Source: REEB95 sp035934995
GTDB taxonomy: Bacteria; Pseudomonadota; Alphaproteobacteria; ATCC43930; CGMCC-115725
Reading direction: 5' to 3'
Length of the DNA stretch: 64,000 bases
Assembly: GCA_035934995.1 (NCBI GenBank)
Contig: DASYXI010000051.1
Location: forward strand, 38,602 to 102,601
Shown: positions 1-11,005 of the stretch, one piece after another
Layout: each line of letters opens with the position of its first letter
How positions within the stretch are numbered: position 1 is the stretch's first letter
The notes under the pieces: model-generated
Databases searched by the model: none
Told to the model about the DNA's origin: nothing
The model's input: only the letters and a program-made list of their open reading frames with translations
Program-made: the position numbers and the translations under genes

Positions 1-2130
<2,130 letters not shown>

Positions 2131-2195
2131 AGGACCCCCTTCGTGACCGACGCGACCGCCCTTCTTGGAAGCGGCGATCGCACCTTCGAACACAA

Positions 2196-2223
2196 ATATG
2201 GGGTGATTCCGGCCGCCGACAAG
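2196..2223 (-). promoter_or_regulatory. Sigma-32-type heat-shock promoter of clpB
   Basis: Read on the minus strand, the site has a -35 of CTTGTCG, a 13-base spacer and a -10 of CCCCATAT. The RpoH consensus is CTTGAAA-N13-15-CCCCATNT, so the -10 matches fully and the -35 matches in its CTTG core. It lies about 65 bases upstream of the clpB ATG, at a normal distance for a short 5' leader. No other function for this gap is visible. Confidence 0.75.
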
Positions 2224-2285
2224 GGCGACGGGGGCCGGGGACCGGGATCAGTCCGGGTCAGGGATAGGCGGCTCTGCCGCGGCAG

Positions 2286-2915
2286 TTAGGCGTTGTAATC
2301 GGGATCGGCCGGCGGCATCGGCGGCTGCGCGCCCGATCCGGCTGGCGACGTCGACGGCTGGTGCGGCGGCTGGGCCTGGGGCTGTGGTTGCGGCTGTTGC
2401 GGCTGATGCTGATTCGCATGCTGTGGCTGGTGCTGCTGCGGCGGCATCGGCTGGTGCGGCGGTTGCGGCGCCTGCTGGTGTTGTTGGTGTTGCTGCACCT
2501 GCTGATATTGCTGGTGTTGCGGCTGCTGCTGGTGCTGCGGCTGGCCTTGCCCCTGTCCCGGCTGACCATGACCGTCCATCTCGTCGCCACCGGCCATTTC
2601 GTTGTCGGCCGGGGTCATCGGGCGTTGACCCTGATTATCGAAGCCGCCGTTCGCCTGCATGATGCGGTAGTAGTGCTCGGCGTGCTGGTAGAGATTTTCC
2701 GCCGCGACGCGATCGCCGGCCGAACCTGCTTCGCGCGCCATGGCGATATAGCGCTCGAACACCTGGTAGGCGTTGCCGCGGATCTTCACGCTCGGTCCGC
2801 TCGAATCGAAGCTTTGACTGCGATGCGGCGGGCGCCCGCCGCCCTGCCGGTTTTGGGGGTGGCCGCCCATCATGTTGCGACCGCCACGCCCGCGATTCTT
2901 CTGGCCTGGTCTCAT
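2286..2915 (-). CDS. DUF4167 domain protein with Gln/His/Pro-rich tail
   Basis: This is a 209-residue basic protein of the alphaproteobacterial DUF4167 family, whose function is not established. The N-terminal 90 residues (MRPGQKNRGRGG..., then a helical NAYQVFERYIAMAREA and a tyrosine-rich AEHYYRIM stretch) carry the conserved domain. The rest is low-complexity Gln, His and Pro. The start at 2915 is chosen because AAGGGACTC precedes this ATG and the family begins with this RPGQ(K/Q) motif; an upstream ATG at 2999 would add 28 unrelated residues. It sits between prmC and clpB, a common alphaproteobacterial context. The Arg/Gly-rich N-terminus suggests nucleic-acid binding, which is inference. 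Confidence 0.85.
   Translation of the reverse strand: MRPGQKNRGRGGRNMMGGHPQNRQGGGRPPHRSQSFDSSGPSVKIRGNAYQVFERYIAMAREAGSAGDRVAAENLYQHAEHYYRIMQANGGFDNQGQRPMTPADNEMAGGDEMDGHGQPGQGQGQPQHQQQPQHQQYQQVQQHQQHQQAPQPPHQPMPPQQHQPQHANQHQPQQPQPQPQAQPPHQPSTSPAGSGAQPPMPPADPDYNA
2345..2575. repeat. Low-complexity CAG/CAC-type codon repeat
   Basis: This stretch encodes runs of Gln, His and Pro in the DUF4167 tail. At DNA level it is a degenerate array of tgctg/ttgctg units. Such tracts are prone to slippage, so length variation between strains is likely. Confidence 0.6.
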
Positions 2916-3139
2916 GAGTCCCTTGATGTCGAAGTCATCGATAGCAGTCTCAATCGTGCCTTTTCGGCTTCGCCCCGCGTTCGAAGCGTTATGAACCAAT
3001 TACGCGCGGCGTACCTGCCGGCGGTTCATCGAATAAGGGGCGGTTAATGCGCCTGCGGCGCGGAGCACGGAGCTCCTTGGCTTTTGGCGAAGTAACCCTA
3101 GACGGGATAACCGCCGAAGCCAACCTGTTTTTTTGGCCG

Positions 3140-3961
3140 TTAACCGCCGCTTTTTCCTGATTCCGCTTGACGAATCGCGAGGCACCGCTCGCATCCGGCG
3201 AGGTCGCGACGCACGCCGACAACACGTAAATCGCCGGCCGCTACGAGCCGCGCAACCGCCTCTGCCTGACCGGCGCCGAGCTCGAAAAACGCCCAACCAT
3301 CGGGCCACAATGTCCGCCGCACCACCGGCACGAGCGCGCGATACGCCATCAATCCATCGTCGCCGCCGTCGAGCGCGCGTCGTGGGTCAAACTGCACGAT
3401 TTCGGGCGGCAGAACGGCAATCTCGTCCGACGGTACATAGGGCGGGTTGGCCAGAATCACATCGGCTGCGCCCAAATTTATTTCGACCCAATCGCCGGCG
3501 ACGAATTGCGCGCGGTTTGCGAGACCCAATGCGGCCGCGTTGCGCGCGGCGGTTGCGACAGCGCCCGGCAGAATATCGGCGCCCAGCCCGGTGGCATTGG
3601 GATATTCGCTGAGCAGCGCCAACAACAGTGCGCCGGTGCCGGTGCCGAGATCGACGACGCGCAGCGGCGCGGTGCGATCGGGCAGCGCGGCAAGCGCCGC
3701 TTCGATTAGGGTTTCGCTGTCCGGCCGCGGATCGAGCGTGTCGGGCGACAGCGCGAAATCGAGACTCCAGAATTCGCGCGCGCCGCGAATCCGCGAATAA
3801 GGCTCGTGCGCGGTACGACGCCGGACGTAGTCGACCAGCCGCGCGCTATCGCCCGCGGCCAGCGCGTGCAGCAACCGCGCCTCGTGCCGCGGATTGGCGA
3901 TGCCGGCGGCGGCAAGCTGTTGCGCCGTCGCCGCGATCGCGTCATCGACGAGGAGCGTCAT
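3140..3961 (-). CDS. prmC: Release factor glutamine methyltransferase PrmC
   Basis: PrmC methylates the glutamine of the GGQ motif in peptide-chain release factors using S-adenosylmethionine. The 273-residue protein has an N-terminal helical domain, the SAM-binding loop DLGTGTG at residues 104-110 and the substrate glutamine-binding NPPY motif at 172-175, which defines this family. The ATG overlaps the stop of prfA by four bases (ATGA), so it is translationally coupled to its own substrate gene. Length and motifs are normal. Confidence 0.96.
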   Translation of the reverse strand: MTLLVDDAIAATAQQLAAAGIANPRHEARLLHALAAGDSARLVDYVRRRTAHEPYSRIRGAREFWSLDFALSPDTLDPRPDSETLIEAALAALPDRTAPLRVVDLGTGTGALLLALLSEYPNATGLGADILPGAVATAARNAAALGLANRAQFVAGDWVEINLGAADVILANPPYVPSDEIAVLPPEIVQFDPRRALDGGDDGLMAYRALVPVVRRTLWPDGWAFFELGAGQAEAVARLVAAGDLRVVGVRRDLAGCERCLAIRQAESGKSGG

Positions 3962-5034
3962 TCGGCCTCCGCCAGCTTGGCGGCGCGATCCTCGGCGAGC
4001 AGCGCGTCGATGAATTCGTCGAGCGCCTCGCCTTCCAACACCTTCGCGATCTGGTAGAGCGTGAGATTGATGCGATGGTCGGTGACGCGGCCTTGTGGAA
4101 AATTGTAGGTGCGGATGCGTTCGGAGCGATCGCCGGTGCCGACTTGGCTTTTGCGCGACGCGGCGCGCTCGGCATCGCGCGCCTGGCGCTCGCGCTCGTA
4201 AAGCCGCGCGCGCAGCACCTTCATCGCCTTGGCCTTGTTCTTGTGCTGCGATTTCTCGTCCTGCTGCGAGACGACGAGGCCGGTCGGAATGTGGGTGATG
4301 CGCACGGCGCTGTCGGTGGTGTTGACCGATTGCCCGCCGGGGCCGGATGAACGAAAGACGTCGATGCGCAAATCCTTATCGTCGATCTTGACGTCGACTT
4401 CCTCGGCCTCGGGAAGCACGGCGATCGTCGCGGCCGAGGTATGGATGCGGCCGGACCCCTCGGTCGCCGGTACGCGCTGGACGCGGTGAACGCCCGATTC
4501 GAACTTGAGGCGCGCGAAGACGCCGCGGCCGCTGATCGAAGCGATGCCTTCCTTGAGTCCGCCAAGGCCGGTTTCCGACAGCTCGAGCAGCTCGACCCGC
4601 CAGCCCTTGAGCGCGGCATAGCGCTGATACATGCGGAAGAGTTCGGCGGCGAACAGCGCCGCTTCCTCGCCGCCGGTGCCGGCCCGGACTTCGAGGATGG
4701 CGTTCTTCTCGTCGGCCTCGTCCTTGGGCAAGAGCAGCGTCTTCACCTGCTCTTCGAGGACCGGCAGACGCTTTTTGATTGAGTCGAGATCGATCTCGGC
4801 GAGCTTCTTCATCTCGGCGTCGCCGCCGCCAACGAGTTCCTCGAGCGATCGCCGCTCGGCCTCGATCTGGCGCAGCGCCGTGATCGCTTTGACGATGGCA
4901 GTCAGCTCGCTGTATTCCTTGGCGAGCTTGGCGAACTCACTGGTGCGCGCCGGATCGGCCATGGCGGCGTTCAATTCGGTGTGGCGCGCCACCAGGCGGT
5001 CGAGCTTGGCGTCGAACGGGGTCTTGTCTGCCAT
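3958..5034 (-). CDS. prfA: Peptide chain release factor 1
   Basis: RF1 recognises UAA and UAG and triggers peptide release on the ribosome. The 358-residue protein has an N-terminal helical domain, the PxT codon-recognition tripeptide as PAT at 189-191, which identifies RF1 rather than RF2, and the catalytic GGQ at 233-235. Its start codon follows the hisS stop by a single base and its stop overlaps prmC, so hisS-prfA-prmC are one transcript. Nothing unusual is visible. Confidence 0.97.
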   Translation of the reverse strand: MADKTPFDAKLDRLVARHTELNAAMADPARTSEFAKLAKEYSELTAIVKAITALRQIEAERRSLEELVGGGDAEMKKLAEIDLDSIKKRLPVLEEQVKTLLLPKDEADEKNAILEVRAGTGGEEAALFAAELFRMYQRYAALKGWRVELLELSETGLGGLKEGIASISGRGVFARLKFESGVHRVQRVPATEGSGRIHTSAATIAVLPEAEEVDVKIDDKDLRIDVFRSSGPGGQSVNTTDSAVRITHIPTGLVVSQQDEKSQHKNKAKAMKVLRARLYERERQARDAERAASRKSQVGTGDRSERIRTYNFPQGRVTDHRINLTLYQIAKVLEGEALDEFIDALLAEDRAAKLAEAE

Positions 5035-5035
5035 G

Positions 5036-6286
5036 TCAGCCCCGGAAGGCCGCCAGACGATCCTTGAGCGCGGCGAGTGGCACTTCGCTCTGCGTGCCGG
5101 CGTCGAGATCGCGAACCGCCGCCACGCCGCGTTTCAACTCGTCCTCGCCGAGGATCACCGCGGCGCAGGCATTGGCCTTGTTGGCGCGCTGCATATGCTT
5201 TTTGAGGTTACCCGAATATCCCAGATCGACCGCGAAGCCAGCGCGGCGCAGCTCCTGCGCCAGTACCAGCGCGCGTTTCTCGCCCGCTTCGCCGATGGGA
5301 ATGAGCGCCACCGGCCGCGGCCGGCCTGCGGGCTCGGCGATCATCAGCGCCAGCCGCTCGATCCCCGCCGCCCAGCCGACGCCCGGCGTTTCCGGACCAC
5401 CCATCACACCCATCAGGCCGTCGTAACGTCCGCCGGCGAGTACCGCGCCCTGCGAGCCCAATTCCGTCGTGACGAACTCGAAGGCGGTGTGCGTGTAGTA
5501 ATCGAGGCCGCGCACGAGGCGAAAATTGTGTTTGTATTTGATGCCTAGATCATCAAGTCCTACGCCAACGCTCGCGAAGAATTTGACGGAATCCTCGCTG
5601 AGATAAGCGTGAAACTCGGGTGCGTTCTCGATCACGCGGCGGTCGCCTTCGTCCTTGGAATCAAGGATACGCAGCGGATTGCGCTCGAGCCGCGCGCGGC
5701 TGTCCTCGGACAGCTTGGATGCGTGCTGGGTGAAATATTTGACCAGTGCGTCACGATAGGTCTGACGGCTGGCGGCATCGCCCAGTGTATTGATCTGAAG
5801 CTCCACGCGATCGAGCACGCCGAGAGAGCGTAAAATCTCGGCACCGAGCGCGATCACCTCGACGTCGCCTTGCGGTTCCTTGATGCCGATCAGCTCGACG
5901 CCGATCTGGTGGAACTGCCGGAACCGGCCCTTTTGCGGCCGTTCGTAACGGAACATCGGCCCTTGATAGAAAAACCGCAGCGGCAGGCTTTGCGTCAGGC
6001 CGTTGGCGATCACCGCACGCACCACGCCGGCGGTGTTTTCGGGACGCAGGGTCACGTCCTCGCCGCCTTTGTCGGCGAAGCTGTACATCTCTTTCATCAC
6101 GATGTCGGTGGTTTCGCCGATGGGCCGCTTGAAGACCTCGGTGAATTCGAAGATCGGCGTCGCGATTTCCTCGTAGCCGAAGCGCAACGCCTGCAGCCGC
6201 GCCGTCTCGACGACGGCGCGATGGCGGCGCATCGCGGCGGGCAGAAGATCCTGCGTTCCGCGGACCGGCTGGAGGGTCCGACTCAC
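5036..6286 (-). CDS. hisS: Histidyl-tRNA synthetase
   Basis: This class II aminoacyl-tRNA synthetase charges tRNA-His. The protein begins VSRTLQPVRGTQDLLP, the usual HisRS start, and contains the class II motif 1-2 region (MYSFADKGGEDVTLRPENTA), the histidine-A motif (RGLDYYTHTAFE) and a C-terminal anticodon-binding domain. A GTG at 6286 is taken as the start because the frame upstream lies within ispG and encodes Arg/Pro-rich out-of-frame sequence. This gives 416 residues, normal for bacterial HisRS. The gap to the ispG stop is 10 bases, so the genes are co-transcribed. The start codon is the only uncertain point. Confidence 0.95.
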   Translation of the reverse strand: MSRTLQPVRGTQDLLPAAMRRHRAVVETARLQALRFGYEEIATPIFEFTEVFKRPIGETTDIVMKEMYSFADKGGEDVTLRPENTAGVVRAVIANGLTQSLPLRFFYQGPMFRYERPQKGRFRQFHQIGVELIGIKEPQGDVEVIALGAEILRSLGVLDRVELQINTLGDAASRQTYRDALVKYFTQHASKLSEDSRARLERNPLRILDSKDEGDRRVIENAPEFHAYLSEDSVKFFASVGVGLDDLGIKYKHNFRLVRGLDYYTHTAFEFVTTELGSQGAVLAGGRYDGLMGVMGGPETPGVGWAAGIERLALMIAEPAGRPRPVALIPIGEAGEKRALVLAQELRRAGFAVDLGYSGNLKKHMQRANKANACAAVILGEDELKRGVAAVRDLDAGTQSEVPLAALKDRLAAFRG

Positions 6287-6296
6287 TCTGACAGGC

Positions 6297-7439
6297 TCAA
6301 GAAGCGGCGGCCTCGGCCGGTTCGGCGGCCTTCTCGTCGCGCTTCTTGGCTTCGATCTCGGCCGCCTTTTTTTCGACGAGCTCGACCAGATGGTCGACGA
6401 TGTTCTCATCCTTGAGACGGTGATCGGTGACGCCGGAAATGTAGACCTGATGCGTGTTGTTGCCGCCGCCGGTGAAGCCGATATCGGTTTCGCGCGCTTC
6501 GCCCGGGCCGTTGACGACGCAGCCGATGACCGACAGCGTCATCGGCGTGGTGATGTGCGCCAGCCGCTGCTCGAGGATTTCGACCGTCTTGATGACTTCG
6601 AAATTCTGCCGCGCGCACGATGGACACGAGATGATGGTGACACCGCGGCGACGCAGGCCGAGCGCCTTGAGGATTTCGTAGCCGACCTTGATTTCCTCGA
6701 CCGGGTCAGCCGACAGCGACACGCGGATCGTGTCGCCGATGCCGGCCCACAACAGCGAACCGAGACCGATCGCCGACTTGGTCGTGCCGGTCATCAGGCC
6801 GCCGGCCTCGGTGACGCCGAGATGCAGCGGATAGTCGCAGGCCTCGGCAAGCTGCTGGTAAGCCGCGACGGCCAGGAACACGTCCGACGCCTTGCACGAG
6901 ATCTTGAATTCGAAGAAGTCGTTGTCTTCGAGAATCTTCGCGTGGTTGAGCGCGCTTTCGACCATCGCTTCGGGGCACGGCTCGCCGTAGCGTTCGAGCA
7001 GATCGCGTTCGAGCGAGCCGGCATTGACGCCGATGCGCATCGAGCAACCGTGGTCCTTCGCGGCCTTGACGACTTCGCGCACGCGTTCGGCCGAGCCGAT
7101 GTTGCCCGGATTGATGCGCAGGCACGCCGCACCGTTTTTCGCCGCCTCGATCGCCCGTTTGTAGTGAAAGTGGATGTCGGCGACGATCGGCACCTTGACC
7201 TGCGGCACGATATCCTTGAGCGCGGCCGACGATTCCTCGTCCGGGCACGACACGCGGACGATATCGGCACCGGCGCGTTCGAGGGCCTGGATCTGCTCCA
7301 CCGTCGCCTTGACATCGTGGGTGAGCGTGTTGGTCATCGACTGCACCGCGATCGGCGCGTCGCCGCCAACCGGCACCGAGCCGACGTGGATCGTCCGGCT
7401 CTTGCGGCGGATGATGTCGCGATAGGGACGCACGCTCAT
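6297..7439 (-). CDS. ispG: 4-hydroxy-3-methylbut-2-enyl-diphosphate synthase
   Basis: IspG (GcpE) is the [4Fe-4S] enzyme of the non-mevalonate isoprenoid pathway that converts MEcPP to HMBPP. The 380-residue protein has the TIM-barrel N-terminal part and the cluster ligands Cys272, Cys275 (SCPSC) and Cys307 (IGCVVNGPGEA), with Glu314 as the likely fourth ligand. The last 30 or so residues are a Lys/Glu/Ala-rich tail beyond the usual end. It lies between rodZ and hisS on the minus strand and probably shares their transcript, although a 113-base gap separates it from rodZ. Confidence 0.96.
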   Translation of the reverse strand: MSVRPYRDIIRRKSRTIHVGSVPVGGDAPIAVQSMTNTLTHDVKATVEQIQALERAGADIVRVSCPDEESSAALKDIVPQVKVPIVADIHFHYKRAIEAAKNGAACLRINPGNIGSAERVREVVKAAKDHGCSMRIGVNAGSLERDLLERYGEPCPEAMVESALNHAKILEDNDFFEFKISCKASDVFLAVAAYQQLAEACDYPLHLGVTEAGGLMTGTTKSAIGLGSLLWAGIGDTIRVSLSADPVEEIKVGYEILKALGLRRRGVTIISCPSCARQNFEVIKTVEILEQRLAHITTPMTLSVIGCVVNGPGEARETDIGFTGGGNNTHQVYISGVTDHRLKDENIVDHLVELVEKKAAEIEAKKRDEKAAEPAEAAAS

Positions 7440-7552
7440 GACAGAACCTCTCGAAACCCTTGCAATGCCGCGATATGAGCCTCCGGGATCGGCGCCCGGC
7501 TGGGCCGGTTTATAGCGCGTTTTGCCGCGTCAAACCAAGGGGCCGGAAACCC

Positions 7553-8668
7553 TCAGTCTACAACTGCTGTGCCGGCCTTGAGCTGATCTGGATCGAGGTG
7601 GATATCATGTCGCACCTTGCCGGTCAGCGGTGGCGCCTCCTGGCCATCGATCGTCACCGCCAAGCCGCTGGCGTTGCCGGCGTAAAGCGTCAGACCCGAC
7701 TGTTCCGGAACGCGATAAACGTCGCCGGGTTTCATCAGCCGTTGAAACACGGTTGCCCCATTTTGGTCATGCACCTTGATCCAGCAATCGTCCTTCGCGC
7801 GGATGACGATTCGAACGGCCGCATCGGTGGCGCCGAAGACGTGCAGGTTGCCCGGACCGGGCGTAACCGACGCGCCGTTGTCACTCGGCGGCAAGGCGGC
7901 GGTTTGCGCCGGCGGCGTAACTGACGTCTGCGGTGCGTTCAACGCCGGCGGCTTCAAAACCGGCGCCGCGTTGCCGGTGTTGGGTGACGACGGCCCCGCC
8001 GGCGGTGGTGGCGTCAGGGTCGGCGCCGCCGATTCGGATGATTCCGGAGGCGGTGGGCCCAGCGGGAGCTGCGGCTTTGATTCCGTCGTCGCCGTCGCAC
8101 CCGGCACCGATTGATTCGCCGACGACGATGGCGACGGGCTGGTGGTCGAAGGCGCGGCCGGTGGCGGCAATAGCGCTGCCGGCACGGCGCTGACACGTTC
8201 CGGACGCACGCGGCCGCCGGACGACAGGTAGTACCAAGCGCCATAAGCCGCGAGCAGCAGCAGCACAGCCGTCACCAGGATTCGCGTGCGCGGAATGCCG
8301 CGGTCGCCCAGCGGCACCGGAAAGACCAGATCGCGCGAAATCTCGAAGCCGCTGGCTTCCTGCTTGAAGCGCCGTACCGCCTCGTCGCCGTCGAGCCCGA
8401 GATGGATGGCGTAGGCACGCACGAAGCCGAGCGCATAGACCGGCGCTGGCAGCCGGTCGTAACGGCCCTCTTCGATCGCCACCAGGTATTGAGCGCGGAT
8501 GCGGAGCGCGTTGGCGATCCGCTCGACGTCGCCGCCGAAATTCTCGCGGGTCTCGCGCAGCAACGCGCCAATCGTGTGCTTGGGACGCGTCAGTGCCGGT
8601 TCGGCTTCGAGCGTCATGGGCGCCGGGCTTTCCACTTCCGGCGCGTTTTCATCAGGAGACGACGACAT
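7553..8668 (-). CDS. rodZ: RodZ-like cytoskeletal membrane protein
   Basis: RodZ links MreB to the cell-wall elongation complex. The 371-residue protein has the expected order: a cytoplasmic helix-turn-helix domain (about residues 30-105, IGALLRETRE... AIEEGRYDRLPAPVYALGFVRAYA), a single membrane helix at about 128-147, a Pro/Ala/Ser-rich periplasmic linker and a C-terminal DUF4115 beta domain containing WIKVHDQNGATVF. The gene precedes ispG and hisS, a conserved arrangement in many proteobacteria. The ATG has a GAGGGTCC ribosome site. Confidence 0.9.
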   Translation of the reverse strand: MSSSPDENAPEVESPAPMTLEAEPALTRPKHTIGALLRETRENFGGDVERIANALRIRAQYLVAIEEGRYDRLPAPVYALGFVRAYAIHLGLDGDEAVRRFKQEASGFEISRDLVFPVPLGDRGIPRTRILVTAVLLLLAAYGAWYYLSSGGRVRPERVSAVPAALLPPPAAPSTTSPSPSSSANQSVPGATATTESKPQLPLGPPPPESSESAAPTLTPPPPAGPSSPNTGNAAPVLKPPALNAPQTSVTPPAQTAALPPSDNGASVTPGPGNLHVFGATDAAVRIVIRAKDDCWIKVHDQNGATVFQRLMKPGDVYRVPEQSGLTLYAGNASGLAVTIDGQEAPPLTGKVRHDIHLDPDQLKAGTAVVD

Positions 8669-8734
8669 GGACCCTCATCGGAATTGTGTCCCAAGGCGCA
8701 CGCTGCCGCAACCATCGTCGGTTCGGCCGCTTCG

Positions 8735-11005
8735 TCAGATCGTCACGTCGTGATCCTGCGCGAAGTTGCGCAAGCGGATGCGCAGACTTTTGCCGTCGCC
8801 GCCGCACGTCGCGAGAAAGTCGCATAAAGTCCGGCAATCGAGGGAACGCACCATGGCCTTGACGCGCCCGAACGAGCGCGGCGCCATGGAAAGGTTGCGG
8901 TAGCCGAGGCCGATGAGGGCCATGGCGCCGAGCGGATCGCCGGCCATTTCGCCGCACAAGGCAAACGGTTTCCCCGCGCCGTTGCATTCGCGCGCGATGT
9001 CGGCCAGCACGCGCAGCACGGCCGGTGAAAGATAATCGTAACGTTCGGCGATCCGCGCATTGCCGCGGTCAGCGGCAAACAGGAACTGCATCAGGTCGTT
9101 GGTCCCGACCGAAACGAAATCGACACGGCTGAGGAGGTCCGGCAACTGCCAGAGGAGCGCCGGAACCTCGAGCATCGCGCCGGCCTCGACCGCCGACGGC
9201 AATACGCCACCGCGCTTGCGCACGCGATCGAGCTCGAGACTGAGCACTTCGCGGGCGGCATCGAATTCGCCGATCACCGCGACCATCGGAAACATCACGC
9301 GCAGACGCTTGCCCGCCGCGGCGCGGATAAAGGCGCGCAGCTGCTGGCGCAAGAGCGCCGGCCGGTCGAGCGCGATGCGTACCGCACGCCAGCCCATCGC
9401 CGGATTTTCTTCGGGCTCGCCTGCCATGTAGGGCAATAACTTGTCGCCGCCGATATCGAGCGTCCGAAAGGTCACCGGCCGGTCGCCGGCCTGGTCGAGG
9501 ACGCGGCGATAGAGCGCCGACTGTTGGGCGACGGTTGGAAAGTCGTCACGCAGCATGAATTGCAGCTCGGTGCGGAACAAGCCGATGCCGTGCGCGCCGG
9601 CTTCATCGAGATACGGCAGATCGATCAACATGCCGACGTTGAGGTTCAACTCGATCTCGATTCCGTCCTTGGTCTGTGCCGGCAGACCCTTGAGGGCGGC
9701 AAACTGTTGCTGCCGGCCTTGCCGCACCTGGATGCGCGCTTGCGCCGCCTGCACGATATCGTCGGTGGGGCGCAGGACGACGATGGCGTCATCGCCATCG
9801 ACGACCACCACCTCGCCGACTTCGACCCGCAGCAACACGTCCTTGACGCGACCCACCACCGGAACGTCGAGCGCGCGCGCCACCACCGCGACATGCGCGC
9901 CGGGCGAACCTTCCTCGAGCACAACGCCTTTAAGGCGACGCCGGTCGTAATCGAGCAATTCGGCCGGCCCCATGTTGCGCGCGACGACGACGAATTCCTC
10001 CGGCAGCTCCGCTTGGCTCGCGGCGGTGACCGGATTACCGGTGAGATGGCGTTGCAGCCGGTTGGCGACGTCCTCGAGGTCAGCAAGACGCTCCTTGATA
10101 TAGGGGTCGGTCGCCTGCGCCAGCCGCGCGCGGGTGTCGTCGAGCACACGTTGCGCCGCGGCTTCGGCGGTCAAGCCGCCACGCACTGCATCGGCTATGC
10201 GCTGCAGCCAGCCGCGGTCAGCGGCGAACATGCGATAGGTCTCGAGCACGTCATGGTGCTCGCCAGACGCCGGCATGTCGGTTTGCGCCAGCAGCTCGTC
10301 GATCGCGCTCTGCATCGCCGTGGTCGCCTGCCGCAGCCGTTCGAGCTCGGCGGCGATGTCCTCGGCGACGATGCGGCGGATGGCGACGCGCGGCTGATGC
10401 AGCACGGCCTGGCCGACGGCGAGACCGACATTGAGGCGAACACCGTCGAGCCGCGTCGGCAGCGTGACGTTGCCTTCGCCCGGCTGCTGCTCGACCGGGC
10501 TGACGAGATCGCCCGACGCCGCGATTTCGGCGAGAACCATGGCGATGGTCTGCAGCGCCTCGATTTCTTCTTCGCCGTAATGCCGTTGGGTGCGGTTCTG
10601 CACCACCAGCACACCGAGGACGCGGCCACCGCGCAGAATCGGCACGCCCATCAGCGAGTGATAGACCTCTTCGCCGGTTTCCGGGCGATAGGCGAAATCA
10701 GGGTGGGATTGCGCCTCGGCCAGCGCCAGCGGCCGTGCCGTCGCGGCGATTGCGCCGACGAGACCTTCGCCGATCCGCAGCCGCGTGCGGTGCACCGCCT
10801 CGGGCCGCAAACCTTCGGTCGCGAACAGCTCGAGCAGGTCGCCGGCGCGGCGGATGTAACACGAGCACACCTCGGCCACCATGTCCGCGGCGACGATGCG
10901 CACCACCTGGTCAAGTTTCTGCTGGGCCGTGCCTTCCCCGGCCATCGCGTCGCGCAAACGACGGAGGACGCGGCGGGACCCAGCGGCCGCCGCGCCGGGT
11001 TCCAT
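8735..11005 (-). CDS. ptsP: Phosphoenolpyruvate-protein phosphotransferase EI-Ntr (PtsP)
   Basis: PtsP is the first enzyme of the nitrogen phosphotransferase relay and passes phosphate from PEP to NPr. The 756-residue protein starts with a GAF domain (about residues 20-160), followed by the EI N-terminal helical domain, the phosphohistidine domain with the active His371 in SPGAHVAVVARAL, and the PEP-binding TIM barrel with GIGLFRTE and the C-terminal FALCGEMAGD motif. The GAF domain separates it from sugar-PTS EI; GAF domains in this position sense nitrogen metabolites in related systems. Its ATG shares one base with the stop of the upstream gene (TGATG), so the two are coupled. Confidence 0.94.
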   Translation of the reverse strand: MEPGAAAAGSRRVLRRLRDAMAGEGTAQQKLDQVVRIVAADMVAEVCSCYIRRAGDLLELFATEGLRPEAVHRTRLRIGEGLVGAIAATARPLALAEAQSHPDFAYRPETGEEVYHSLMGVPILRGGRVLGVLVVQNRTQRHYGEEEIEALQTIAMVLAEIAASGDLVSPVEQQPGEGNVTLPTRLDGVRLNVGLAVGQAVLHQPRVAIRRIVAEDIAAELERLRQATTAMQSAIDELLAQTDMPASGEHHDVLETYRMFAADRGWLQRIADAVRGGLTAEAAAQRVLDDTRARLAQATDPYIKERLADLEDVANRLQRHLTGNPVTAASQAELPEEFVVVARNMGPAELLDYDRRRLKGVVLEEGSPGAHVAVVARALDVPVVGRVKDVLLRVEVGEVVVVDGDDAIVVLRPTDDIVQAAQARIQVRQGRQQQFAALKGLPAQTKDGIEIELNLNVGMLIDLPYLDEAGAHGIGLFRTELQFMLRDDFPTVAQQSALYRRVLDQAGDRPVTFRTLDIGGDKLLPYMAGEPEENPAMGWRAVRIALDRPALLRQQLRAFIRAAAGKRLRVMFPMVAVIGEFDAAREVLSLELDRVRKRGGVLPSAVEAGAMLEVPALLWQLPDLLSRVDFVSVGTNDLMQFLFAADRGNARIAERYDYLSPAVLRVLADIARECNGAGKPFALCGEMAGDPLGAMALIGLGYRNLSMAPRSFGRVKAMVRSLDCRTLCDFLATCGGDGKSLRIRLRNFAQDHDVTI

